Shown here: in pieces, positions 11,780-22,686 of the stretch
How positions within the stretch are numbered: the stretch's first letter is position 1
Layout: each line of letters starts with the position of its first letter
Assembly (NCBI RefSeq): GCF_009389715.1
Contig: NW_024067939.1
Location: 1 to 64,000 of the forward strand
Direction of reading: 5' to 3'
DNA: 64,000 nucleotides
From: Phoenix dactylifera
Lineage: Eukaryota; Streptophyta; Magnoliopsida; Arecales; Arecaceae
Program-made: the position numbers and the translations under genes
The notes under the pieces: generated by a model
What the model was told of the DNA's origin: nothing
Database searches by the model: none
What the model saw: only the letters and a program-made list of their open reading frames with translations

Positions 11780-14700
11780 TCATGGATTACAACTAAGACC
11801 CATTCTTTCAACATGCTCTTTAAAAGTCTTCGGTTGTAAACCTTTCGTCAAAGGATCTGCAATCATGAGCTCTGTCCTCATATTTTCTATAGACACATTT
11901 TGTTTCTGAACTTCCTCCTTGACAACAAATATTTAAGTTCGATGTGCTTGGCACCATTAGAATATTTGTCGTTTCTGGAGAAATGGACGGCTGCAGTATT
12001 GTCACAAAAGATTCTCAGCGGCCTGGCAATAGAGTCGACAATCCCAAGTCCCGAGATAAAGTTACGCAGCCACAAACTATGAACCGTGGCCTCAAAGCAT
12101 GCCACAAATTCTGCTTCCATGGTGGACAAAGCAGTGCTTGTCTGTTTGGCACTTTTCCATGAGATTGCTCCTCCAGCTAATAGGAACAAATAGCCAAACG
12201 TTGACTTTCTACTATCCACACATCCAGCAAAGTCTGAATCCGAATAGCCAATCACCTCAAGACTATCTGACTTTCTATATGTAAGCATGTAATTCTTTGT
12301 TCCTTGTAAGTATCTCATCACCTTCTTTGCAGCTTTTCAGTGATCCATCCCTGGATTACTTTGGTATCTTTCTAGCATTCCAACTGCAAAACTGATGTCC
12401 GGTCTGGTACAGGTCTGAGCGTACATCAAGCTACCAACTGCAGAGGCATAAGGTATATTTTCCATCTGCTTACGTTCCAATTCATTCTGTGGGCATTGCA
12501 TGAGACTAAATTTATCCCCTTTCTGAATTGGAACAACACTGGCTGAACAATTCTCCATACCAAATCTCTCTAGAACTCTGTCTATATATGCCTTTTGAGA
12601 CAACCCTAACAATCCACGTGATCGATCACGAAATATTTCAATGCCTATCACGTAGGTTGCCTCATTCATATCTTTCATTTCAAAGTTCTTTGAGAGAAAA
12701 AACTTAGTTTCATACAATAAGCCAAGATCACTACTGGCAAGCAATATATCATCAACATATAGGACCAAAAAGATAAACTTGCTCCCACTGACCTTCAGGT
12801 ATATACACCGATCAACAGTGTTTTCCTTAAAACCGAAGGAAGTGATGGTATCATTGAACTTGCGATACCATTGTCGGGAAGCTTGTTTAAGACCATATAT
12901 TGACTTCTTTAATTTGCAAACCATGTGTTCTTTTTTCTTTAATGGAAAACCTTCGGGCTGGTCCATATAGACTTCTTCATCTAAACTCCCATTTAGAAAA
13001 GCAGTTTTTACATCCATTTGGTGCAACTCTAAATCATAATGTGCAACCAAAGCCATAATAATTCTAAATGAGTCCTTTTTAGATACAGGAGAAAAGGTCT
13101 CTTTATAATCAATGCCTCCTTTCTGAGTGAAACCCTTGGCCACCAGTCTGGCTTTATGTCGTTCAACATTACCCTTTGAGTCGAGCTTGGTCTTAAAGAC
13201 CCACTTACACCCAACTGTCTTACAACCTTCGGGCAAATCAACGACATCCCAGACTTCATTCTGATCCATTGATTTTAACTCATCTTTCATGGCATCAATC
13301 CATTTAGTCGAATCAATACTTTCTATGGCTTGTTTAAAAGAAACCGGATCTTTTCTTGTCTCTATATCAAAATCAAATTCTTGTAGATAAACCATATAAT
13401 CATTTGGAATGGCAGATCTTCTTTCTCTTTGAGATCTCCTTAATGTCATCCCTTGTGGTTCTTCTACAACTTGTTCAGTGGTGATAACTTCATTATGGAG
13501 TGTTTGATCATTAATTTGTTGTTCATTGTTATTAAACTGTGTGACAACTGTAGGAACAACAATTTTCTTAGAAGTCATGGGTAAAGGGACTTGCACCCTA
13601 ACTTCTTGAATTTTCACATTTTGTGGTTTATCACTCCCACTGGTTTCACCATTCTCAATGAATTTGACATTACCGGTCTCTATAATTCTCGTACTATGGT
13701 TAGGACAGTAAATCCTATACCCTTTGGATTTTTCGGGATAACCTATAAAGTATTCACTAATCGTTCTAAAATTCAATTTCTTTTCATGTGGATTATAAAT
13801 TCTGGCCTCCGCCGGACAACCCCAAACATGCAGGTGTCTTAAACTCGGTTTCCTTCCTGTCCATAACTCAAAAGGAGTTTTTGGAACTGCCTTACTAGGA
13901 ACCCGGTTTAATATGTATACAGCGGTCTTAAGGGCTTCCATCCACAACGATATGGGTAACAGAAAATTACTTAACATATTCCTAACCATATCCATAAGTG
14001 TACGATTACGCCTTTCAGCTACTCCATTCTGCTGTGGCGTTTCCGGCATAGTGTATTGAGCACGTATGCCATGCTTTTCTAAGAGTTTAGCAAATGGGCC
14101 AGGGTGTTGTCCTGTTTCATCATACCTACCATAATATTCACCACCTCTATCAGACCTGACAATTTTCACCTTTCTATCTAATTGTCTTTCAACCTCAGTA
14201 ATGTATACCTCTAGGACATCCACTGCCTGAGATTTTTCATGCAACAAATAGACATAACCATAACGTGAAAAATCATCAATAAAGGTGATAAAATACTTCT
14301 CTCCACCAAATGATGGGGAGTCAAAAGGCCCACAAATGTCTGTATGGATAATTTCAAGAAGTTCTTCACTTCTTGTGGCAACTTTCTTTGTGTGTTTGGT
14401 TTGTTTTCCCTTAATGCAGTCTACACACATACCGAGATCAGTAAAGTCTAAGTTTGACAAAATCCCATCCTTTACTAATCTCTCTAATCTTTCTTTGGAT
14501 ATATGACCCAATCTTTTATGCCACAAGTTTGAAGATCTTTCATTTATCATGTTTCGTTTAATTCCAATATTACGATGCAAGGTCATAAGAGTTTCAGCAA
14601 AATGATTATCAAGATTCACTTTATATAAGCCATCACACAAAACACCAGAACCAAGGAAGACATTGTCTTTGAAAAGACGCAAACTACCATTCCCAATTTT

Positions 14701-15840
14701 AAAGAAATATCCTTCAACATCAAGTTTAGAAACAGAAATTAAATTTCTAGAAATAGAAGGAACATAAAGAGTCTGAAGCAAATCTAAATGACAACCAGTA
14801 TTTAAAAGCAAACGATAGGTTCCAACAGCTGTTACAGGAACTCTAACCCCATTCCCCAAAACGATAAAACTCTCATTTGGATCTTGCATCTGGGTTGTAA
14901 GGAATCCCTGCATCGTATTTGAAACATGAACATTAGAACCTGAGTCAAACCACCAAGTATTAGAAGGAACTTCAGTAAGGTTTGATTCAAAACATACATA
15001 AGCCAAAGGCTTACCTTTCTTTTCAAACCATGCCTTGCGTTTATGGCAGTCCTTCTGATAGTGTCCCAATTTCTTGCAAAAATGGCATCTATCTTTGTTT
15101 TGTTTCTTCTTATGAACCTCGGTATCATGATGAGGCTCTTTACCCTTGGATGGTCCACTCTTCATGCCCTTTCTTGGCTTCTTCCATTTCTTCTTGGCTC
15201 CATGACTTACAAGATTGACAGAATGATGTCCTTGTTGCTTAAGTCTTGTCTCCTCTTGAACAAGCATACTGGTCAATTCATTCACATTCCACTTATCCTT
15301 AATAGTGTTATAGTGAATTTGAAATGATCCAAATTGAGGAGGCAAGGAGTTCAAAATAAATTGAACTAAAAAGGATTCATTCACATCCATCCTAAGACCC
15401 TTCAGCTTAGCAGCTATATTTGTCATTTCAAGGATATGCTCATGCATCCCACAAGTACCATCAAATTTCATGGTGGTAAGTTTAGCCATTAATGTCCCAG
15501 CCAGAGACTTATCAGCAGATCGGAAACGTTCTTCCACAGTTTTCAATAATGCTTGAGCACTGTCACATTCAGGAAGCGTTGACTTGATATTGTTCGCTAT
15601 ACTCATCCGCATAAACATAATGCTCAATCTGTTCGATCTTTTCCAAGTCTTATAAAAAGACCTTTCTTCCGAGCTGCTCAAATCAGTAATGTCAGCCGGT
15701 TTCTTAGATCGGAGTGCTAAATCAAGATCCAGAACACCTAGGTGAAACTGGACTTGTTCATTCCACTCTGAGAAATTAGTTCCATTAAAGATCGTAACAG
15801 ATGAAGCTTGCGAATGAAGCGAAACAGGAATAGATACTGC
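11780..15840 (-). pseudogene. Copia gag-pol polyprotein, two lesions
   Basis: Reading on the minus strand, gag opens near 15840 without an ATG. The codons immediately after a TTTCTTATTGCAG stretch read [11 protein letters not shown]. Then follow a CCHC knuckle ([14 protein letters not shown]), protease ([11 protein letters not shown]), integrase with an HHCC region (GHISKERL to CVDCIKGK) and the core ([27 protein letters not shown]). Reverse transcriptase has its catalytic YVDDILL, and RNase H carries GYSDSDFAGC and STMEAEF. One in-frame stop lies at 12337-12339, probably a Trp codon changed to TGA. A one-base deletion near 11925 shifts the C-terminal tail, which otherwise would end at 11780. 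All catalytic blocks remain visible, so the lesions look recent. Confidence 0.95.
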
Positions 15841-16449
15841 AATAAGAAAATTAACAATAAGAAAATGCTTACAACATTAACACTTTGAGTTAGCAATAAT
15901 GATGAACAACATAAACAGTATTACCATAATACACCTTTGGGTAGTAATTATGAAACACTAAATTACTATTATGGTGATTCCCAATTCACCTAGGAATAAT
16001 TAATGATATAGGTCCAAAATTTAAATAGGTCTGTTGCCTTTGAGCATCCAATACCTATTAAATCAAGGATACTCATTAATTATCCTAACTCAGCAAATCA
16101 ATCATTTGAAAGTGGTGCACCTTTGGGCCAATCCATAATATCTCATGATTGAAAAACTGTAAGTCATAATTTGCAAAGTCATTATCTTAATACCTGGGAT
16201 TAGAGTATTTGATGACTTGATATCTATTAAATATTCTAGTTGGGTTACTTTGGCAACTACCAAACTATTTCATAATATAGACATCAAATTAAAATAATGA
16301 CATTGCACATAATTGACAAATCATAATATGACATTAAAATAAAACTTGTATTTAAAATTTTCCTAATCTACACAATTAATACATGTGTCATATCATGCTA
16401 TCAAGTATACTAAAATGTAAAATAAATGACAAAATTTTTTATCACATTA

Positions 16450-16850
16450 CCCTACAAGGACCTCTGCATAAATAATATGTTTTATAGGGACTAAATTAAC
16501 ATATTTTGAGGACCTCTAAATAAGTGATATGCTTTACAGTGACTAAATCAAAATATTTTGTTTCTTATAGCCCTAGAAGGATGTCAGCATAAATAAAATG
16601 TTTCACAGGGGCTTAACAGAAACAATTTCATCTTTTAACAGCCCTCTAAGAACTTCACTATAAATAAAATATTTCACAGGGATTTAACAGAAACATTTCT
16701 TTCTTTAACAGCCCTGGAAGGACTGTATGCATAAGTTTAACATTTAACAGGGACTGAAATGAAAATTATTCGTCCTTCTAACAGCCTTGGAAGGACTGTT
16801 TGCACAAATAAACTATGCAGAGGGGCTTAACCAAAAATTTCCTTTTTATT
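16450..16850. repeat. About six degenerate 70-bp tandem repeats in Copia leader
   Basis: Units recur with the core CCCTGGAAGGACTGTATGCA, then AAATAAAATGTTTCACAGGG, then CTTAACAGAAACA and a T-rich spacer. They start near 16450, 16512, 16570, 16641, 16711 and 16785. They lie in the untranslated leader between the 5' LTR and gag, on the element's antisense side. Spacing is roughly 60-74 bp and copies have diverged. Confidence 0.75.
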
Positions 16851-17731
16851 GGCCAAACGAACTCGGGGTTCGGATCGAAACCCAAAAACCCGAACCCGTT
16901 ATGCCCGTTATGCCCGTTATGCCCTTTTTTAAATGCAGACGGGTTACCAATTACGGGTTCGGGTTAAAACTCAAAACCCGGACCCGTTATGAATAAATTA
17001 ATATATTTTTTTTTAAAAAGAACTGAAGACGGGTCGGGATCGACCCGTCTTCCTCCTCTTTTAGCGGCGGGCTAGGGTTCCGCCGAACCCAGCCCGCCAG
17101 CCTCCGGTCGCCGGGCGACGAGCGCGCCGCCTCGTTCCGGTGGACTCGCCGCCCGATGGCGAGCCCACCGGCGGTCGCACGCCAGCAGGGCAACGCCGGC
17201 GGGTTGGGGTTCCGCCGAACCCAACCCGTCGGCTCTTAGGAGCAGCGGGCGGCGATCATGCCGCCGGATGAAGTGCCGCCCGACGGCGCCACCGGGATGG
17301 GCCCGGTGCCGGACGAAACGCCGCCCGACGGCGTCACCCGGGCGGTCGAACCACCCGCACTGACTCCGGTGAGTTTTATCTTTTTTTTTTTAAAAAAAAA
17401 AGGTGGGAGGCAGACCATGGCCGGCGGCTACGCCGGATCCTCTGATGGCTCATGGCGGCATATGCCTGCCAGATCCGGCGTCAGCAGGGTCATTCTTCCC
17501 CTTTTGGGGTTGTTTCTCAAATCCATGAATCCGGCCCGATCCGGCATTTGGATGGGATGGAAGCCATGGCCGATCCGGCATTGGGGTTGTTTTGCCGGCC
17601 ATCACAGGGTCGGACCATCCCATTGCCAAGTCCCTGCGGCCGTGGAGGACTATCCATGGACTGTCAAAAATGGGTCTTTTACCATGATCTGGTTCTCCCC
17701 TTTACTGTGATCTGGTTCTAGGATGAACCAG
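16851..17731. other. GC-rich part of the Copia 5' leader
   Basis: This stretch holds GGGTTCGGATCG / CCCGAACCCG type repeats, a short inverted motif (GACGGGTCGGGATCGACCCGTC at 17029-17050) and GC-rich CCGCCGGATG-like sequence. Open frames of 60-150 codons exist on both strands but are low in complexity and resemble nothing I know. It may be sequence captured by the element. Confidence 0.4.
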
Positions 17732-17743
17732 GCTCTGATACCA
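17732..17743 (-). other. Copia primer-binding site (initiator Met-tRNA type)
   Basis: On the minus strand TGGTATCAGAGC lies two bases inside the 5' LTR. This is the standard plant Copia primer-binding site, complementary to the 3' end of initiator methionine tRNA. Confidence 0.93.
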
Positions 17744-17745
17744 CA

Positions 17746-18040
17746 TGTAGGAACATCTATAAATAGGATCATAATAGAACCAATCTTGAAAGGAAGCATA
17801 CCTGGATCCATGATAGACTGAACGATCAAAGCTTCCTTTATTTTCTGGATGATCAAGTCCTTAATTCGTATCTCCCTCTTGGCCCCTGTTCGAACACTCA
17901 GGAGATGGAGTCCAATTTTCTGTTCACTTGCTAGGCAGAGGGTGAGACCCGTTATGTTATCCTACCATCAGGGATAATGCTTCCACTTCTCACGGAATCG
18001 TAACTGACCACGATGTGGTCATGTGGGTCAAAACCCAACA
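17746..18040 (-). repeat. Copia 5' LTR
   Basis: 295-bp direct repeat of 11108-11402 with four transition differences. It would carry the element's promoter, reading leftward. Confidence 0.95.
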
Positions 18041-18045
18041 GGTCT
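18041..18045. repeat. Copia target-site duplication, right copy
   Basis: GGTCT, matching 11103-11107. Confidence 0.9.
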
Positions 18046-18534
18046 TTGTTTAGGAATGATGGGGAAAGTAGGAATCATCAAGTAATCCCGAGTGAGATAA
18101 GGCTGGCTATTTGTTTATGTTGTAATTTCACACTTGCTCGACGATCCATGTTAAGCACACAAGGTTATGTTCTGGAGATGTTTCACTTCTTATATACCGT
18201 TCCCAGAATTGGACGCTCAGGCCAATCTTCTCATGTCATGTCGTTAATCAATGAAAAGTGGGGGTGGGTTTCCTGCACGATTTTGTTTAAATATTTGTAT
18301 ACTATTTTCAAGATCGGGGATTTGGATCCATACAAACATGCATGCGACCAAGGCAAAGATTGTCCTTCCAAACAATTTGTTTTTATGGCCAGCATGTTAT
18401 TTATCCATTCTCAAGTCGAAATTTTGTGTGCTTCTTTCTGCAATAAAGTAGGGTTATTATATTAGCTGAATTGATTAATTGCTGTTTTCAGTAGCTTAGG
18501 CCGTGATTATAAGAATTGTGTCTCACCTGACCAG
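18046..18534 (+). other. Probable KNOX intron sequence upstream of the ELK exon
   Basis: AT-rich sequence ending in a plausible splice acceptor (CACCTGACCAG, AG at 18533-18534). The 150-codon open frame at 18013-18465 has no KNOX-like sequence. The Copia element is inserted at the left end of this stretch, so it most likely sits in the intron that separates the KNOX2 and ELK exons. Confidence 0.55.
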
Positions 18535-19459
18535 ATGAGACTGCTGGATCGTCGGAGGAGGAATTCAGTGGAAGAGAAATAGACGCCCAGGAGTCTCACT
18601 TTAAAAGGGAAGATAGAGATCTCAAGGACAACCTTCTCTGCAAATACGGTGGTTATTTGAGTAGCTTGAAGCAGGAGTTCTCAAAGAGGAAGAAGAAAAT
18701 AAAGTTGCCAAAAGATGCTCGGCTGAAGCTGCTTGATTGGTGGGAAGCGCACTATGGATGGCCATACCCAACAGTAAGCATACTCTTTCTCCTTGTCAAG
18801 CACGACCGAGACTGCTTAATGGTATTTAATCGTGTGATGCAATATGTTAAGTCACCCTGGAGTGGCGACGAGGACTTTGTGGATTAGTGATCTGTCAGGG
18901 GCCATCATGCTTGTCAGAACTTGAGATTAGACCTTCACATCCGAGCTCAAAAATGATGAGCCACCCTGGAGAGTGGAGAACCGTCGTATGGTTCCGATAT
19001 CCGCTCAAATGCTCTTTTTTTCTGTGGACATCTCACTGGGAGTGCATTCATCGGAAGCGGTATGCTTGTTGAGTTGGGTTCCCCTACATGGGATATAAGA
19101 TATGAAGATACCGAGGGTTCTGATAACACTTTTATTTTGCTACTTTATAAAGTACTTGTTGAATGTTTGATTTTTTTCAGGATTCCCTAACAGTTTAGCA
19201 TAATTGTCCAAGGTCGCAGGACACTTTTATCTCATTAATTTATTTGAGCATGCGAAAGGACAACGAATTTTATCAATGGAAGCAAGGGAAATGATCTCAT
19301 TTGATCTGTTTTGCTTGTGAAATTCAGGAAGGTGAAAAGATGGCATTGGCTGAATCAACGGGCCTGGACCAGAAGCAGATAAGTAACTGGTTCATAAATC
19401 AGCGGAAGCGTCACTGGAAACCGTCTGAGAATATGCAGTTTGCTGTCATGGATGACTGA
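18535..19459 (+). CDS. Class I KNOX homeobox protein, last two exons
   Basis: Exon 18535-18773 encodes an acidic linker ([12 protein letters not shown]), the ELK domain ([20 protein letters not shown]) and the first part of a TALE homeodomain ending WPYPT, followed by donor GTAAGC. Exon 19328-19459 follows a CAG acceptor and gives the rest: helix 3 with [16 protein letters not shown], then [11 protein letters not shown] and TGA. The intron after WPYPT is at the position conserved in KNOX genes, and the homeodomain sequence is that of class I proteins, nuclear transcription factors that maintain meristems and partner with BELL proteins. The ending resembles the KNAT2/KNAT6-type group, whose members usually continue some residues further, so an early stop is possible. 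KNOX1 and KNOX2 exons were not found in the 18.5 kb upstream; they lie outside the window or are missing. Confidence 0.92.
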
Positions 19460-20139
19460 GGCCATGCAAATGTAAAGGAGGAAAACTGACGTTCTTGACT
19501 CGGAAGTCCGCTAATTTCTTGCTGCAGATGATGGCAAGATGGCATCATCCTCGATGATGTAAACGCTTCCCAAGACGAATCACGTATTTGATGGTAACAT
19601 TAATGTTGCTGGTTTTGTTTACGACGTCATCGACCCTAAGGTGGCTTGTTGCCCTATTTTTCAGTGCATTTTCTTGAACCAGCCTATGATTTGGGGCATT
19701 TTAATTCAAACCTAATGGTGTTATGTAGTTTACGCATTAGCTCTTCGAGGCTTGCAGGCTTGCTGCCATGAAGATGTGGTATTTGCTCGCCATGCTTGAT
19801 TTGTGAACTGTTTGATTATGCTTTCAAGTTACCGCATCAAGCCAACTGACCAGTTCTATCTTAAATTTTCCTTGCACTCATTTAGGCGCACGGCTTTGTA
19901 GCATCATACATCCACAGAGCATCGAAATTTGTCATTTTTTTCTTGGCGTGGCTTATAATAAAACCCCGATAAAATGACTTGGACCGTTTATCTAATTCGG
20001 AGGATATATGAATGCCATGACAGCTTTCAGCGACGTTGTCCGTTAAAAACTGAAAGTAGCATTTGGAGTAAAAGCAATCTGAGGTGTTGCATGGAAATCT
20101 CTAAGCAGTTTTTGACTTGAAATTGTGGTGTGGACCGAG
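19460..20139 (+). other. KNOX 3' UTR and downstream flank
   Basis: Sequence after the KNOX stop, mixed then AT-rich. An AATAAA-like AATAAAACC occurs near 19958. No other gene is seen before the degraded Copia element starts at 20140. Confidence 0.5.
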
Positions 20140-20369
20140 TGTTGGTGTGGTTCCTCCTCTGGTTGGATCCATCTCATTTGAATGTAAATGAGATAAGCTT
20201 TAGGAGAAAATTAAAAGAGGCATTGGTTACAGAAAGATGAGAGAGGAATGGAACTAAAATTTCGTAAAATTCTAACAATCATGATAGGTCAAAAAGAAAA
20301 ATTAAAATTTAAAAAAGAGATCAAATGTTTACGTCAAGAAGAATGTTTAAATTTAGAAGAAAAATTAAA

Positions 20370-22115
20370 TATTTTTATCGTGGCAAACCAGGGCATATGA
20401 AAAGAGAGTGCAAAAAATTTAAAAGAGTACAATAAAGAGAAAGAGGTGAAAAAAAAAGGAAGAAAATGATACAGCAGCAGCTGCATCTGATTTTGATGTC
20501 AGTATTATTTATGATGTTGCTAGTGTAAACCTTACATTCTAGGATTGTACTTGGGTTGTTGACTCAGGTGCCTCTCTTTATATTACTTTTCGATGGGACT
20601 TATTCACATCCTATAATGGTGGTAATTTTGGCAGAAAATAGAAAATGATGGATTAACTAAGATTGTAGGCATGAGAGACATTTGCTTGAAAATCTGAAAA
20701 ATGGGAGACATGTTTCAGAAATTCGTCTCCACTTGATCTCTATTGGAGTACTTGATGATGAAGGTTACTACAGCTACTTCGGTGAAGAAAAATGGAAGCT
20801 TACTAAAAGTTTTCTAGTGATAGCAATAGAAAATTAAGAAATCAAGCACACTTTAGATAATGCAATTAAAATTATGCAAGGGGAAGGTGACTGCAGTTGA
20901 AGACTCCTCCATTGAATTATAGCATAAGTGGCTTGGGCACATAAGTGAAAAGGGTTCATAGTTAGTGGAGAAAATTTATATAGAGCAGACAAAAAGGTTC
21001 ATAGTTAAAGGCAAAGAGCATCTCATGTGTAGATTAAAAAAGAGTTTGTATGGGCTCAAGCAGGCATTTCGACAGCGGTATAAAAAGTTTGATTAATTTA
21101 TGATGGATCATGGGTATAGTAAAATTGCTTCTGATCATTGTATGTTTTTGAAGAGATATCTGATGAAGATTTTATTATCTTCTTGCTTTATGTGGATGAC
21201 ATGTTGATTGTTGGCCATGATGCTAAGAATATTGAAAGCTTGAAAATTGAGTTGAGCAAGTTCTTTGCCATTAAGGACTTGAGGCCAGCTAAACAAATTC
21301 TTTGCATTAGAATTACTCATGACAGGAAGAATGGAAAGATTTGGTTATCCCAAGAGAGATATATTGAAAAAGTGTTAGAAAGATTCAACATGAGCGAGTC
21401 CAAACCAGATTGCTCTCCCCTTGCAGGTCAATTCAATTTAAGTACCAAGCATTGTTCTGCAAGTTGGAAAGATAAAGAAGAAATGAAGAAGATTCCTTAT
21501 GCATTTGCAGTTGACAATTTCATGTACGCTATGGTTGGCACTAGGTCGAATATTGCTTATGCAGTTGGTGCTGTAAGTCGATTTCTTTCTAACCCTAGTA
21601 AGGAACATTGGGCAGTTGTCAAATAGATTCTCAAGTATCTTAGAGGCACTTCTAGAGTATGTTTATGCTTTGGTAATGATAAATATGTATTGGATGGATG
21701 GGTACAAAGATGCAGATATGCCTAGTGATGTAGACTTTAGAAAGTCCACAACATAGTACTTGATGACTTTTTCAGGGGAGCAGTGTTATGGCAATCTAAG
21801 TTATAAATATGTATTGTTTTGTCTACTACGGAGGCTGAGTATATTGCTATTATAGAAGCTTGTAAAGAACTTTTGTGGATGAAAAATTTTCCGTAAGAGT
21901 TGAGCCAAGAACAAGAGAAATATATGTTTTATTGTGATAGTCAAAGCGTCATCCATCTCTCAAAGAATCCAACATTTTATTCGAGATCAAAGTATATTGA
22001 TATGAGATGTCATTGGGTTCGAGATGCTTTGGAGATGAAGTTTTATTGTGTCTTGAAAAAATCAATGATAGTAATAATGGGTGAGATATGATTACTAAAA
22101 TTTTGTCAATGAAAG
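20370..22115 (+). pseudogene. Degraded Copia gag-pol fragments
   Basis: Traces in several frames: a CCHC knuckle reading FYRGKPGHMKREC near 20375, a protease motif WVVDSGASLY near 20550, then RT from KKSLYGLKQAFRQ near 21035. The longest open piece, 21138-21626, contains the catalytic LLYVDDMLIVG and ends in NPSKEHWAVVK. RNase H fragments follow (EYIAIIEACKELLW, then YCDSQSVIHLSKNP to about 22090). Integrase is essentially absent. Many stops and frameshifts make this non-functional. Confidence 0.9.
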
Positions 22116-22181
22116 AAATTATTGCTTGTAGAGAGAGAGTGAGATTGGTGGAATCCCCCACATGAGTCGGAAAGAGAGGTA

Positions 22182-22681
22182 TGTTAGTGTGGTCCCTTCT
22201 CACATGGGACCCACCTCATTTGAATTTCAAAAAAATAAGGATAAGAAGAAAACATGGGCGAGTTAATCACACAGAAACTGAGTCATCTGGGACTCTATGA
22301 AAAACAGAAGAAAAAAAGTGGGAGAAACAGAGAAGAAGAAGAGAAAGAAAAAGTGCTGCTTTGTCGAATGATATCGGATCATTGATTTTATTCAGATTTC
22401 GCTAAAATTTTAGTATGTTGTTTCCGATATTGAGAGTTACAAATTGAATGGTTTGAATCTTTGAAAAATCTCATTTATTAATTATTTCAAGCATCAACAC
22501 TCGATGAGATCTATTGTTTATTTTGCTCGTTAAAAATTGTGTTGTCTCTTATGTTTAGATTGCTTGATTATTTTGCTTTGAGTAGATTGCAGAGATTATT
22601 GTTGCTTGATGAGTGATATGCCATTTAATTACATACAAAAAAAAAAATTGCAACATTATTATTTTTTGTAATTTTTCAACA
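22182..22681 (+). repeat. 3' LTR of the degraded Copia element
   Basis: About 500 bp beginning TGTTAGTGTGGTCCC and ending ATTTTTCAACA, preceded by a purine-rich GGAAAGAGAGGTA. It is AT-rich in its second half. The left counterpart survives only as about 60-75 bp at 20140. Confidence 0.7.
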
Positions 22682-22686
22682 CCGTG

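Larger units (their letters stand above)
11108..18040 (-). mobile_element. Complete Ty1/Copia LTR retrotransposon
   Basis: A 6,933-bp element in reverse orientation. Two 295-bp LTRs start TGTAGGAACA and end ACCCAACA, and the element is bracketed by GGTCT. On the minus strand a TGGTATCAGAGC primer-binding site follows the 5' LTR, then a leader of about 1.9 kb, gag-pol, and a purine-rich GTGGGAGAA before the 3' LTR. Domain order protease, integrase, reverse transcriptase, RNase H is that of Copia. By eye the LTRs differ at only four sites, all transitions (about 1.4 percent), so insertion is recent on a plant time scale. Gag-pol has one stop and one frameshift. Confidence 0.97.
20140..22681 (+). 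mobile_element. Internally deleted, degraded Ty1/Copia element
   Basis: The left end TGTTGGTGTGG at 20140 matches the start of the right LTR (TGTTAGTGTGG, 22182) for roughly 60 bp, then diverges, so the 5' LTR is a remnant. The right LTR runs to CAACA at 22681. Flanks CCGAG (20135-20139) and CCGTG (22682-22686) look like a five-base duplication with one change. Inside, gag knuckle, protease, RT and RNase H fragments appear in Copia order with the integrase missing. It is much older than the element at 11.1-18.0 kb and not related to it by its LTRs. Confidence 0.8.

Noticed and set aside
17258..17710. 150-codon frame in the Copia leader
   Set aside because: Low-complexity Pro/Gly translation of GC-rich leader sequence with overlapping frames on both strands.
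18013..18465. 150-codon frame upstream of the ELK exon as a KNOX exon
   Set aside because: It begins inside the Copia LTR and has no KNOX1 or KNOX2 residues.
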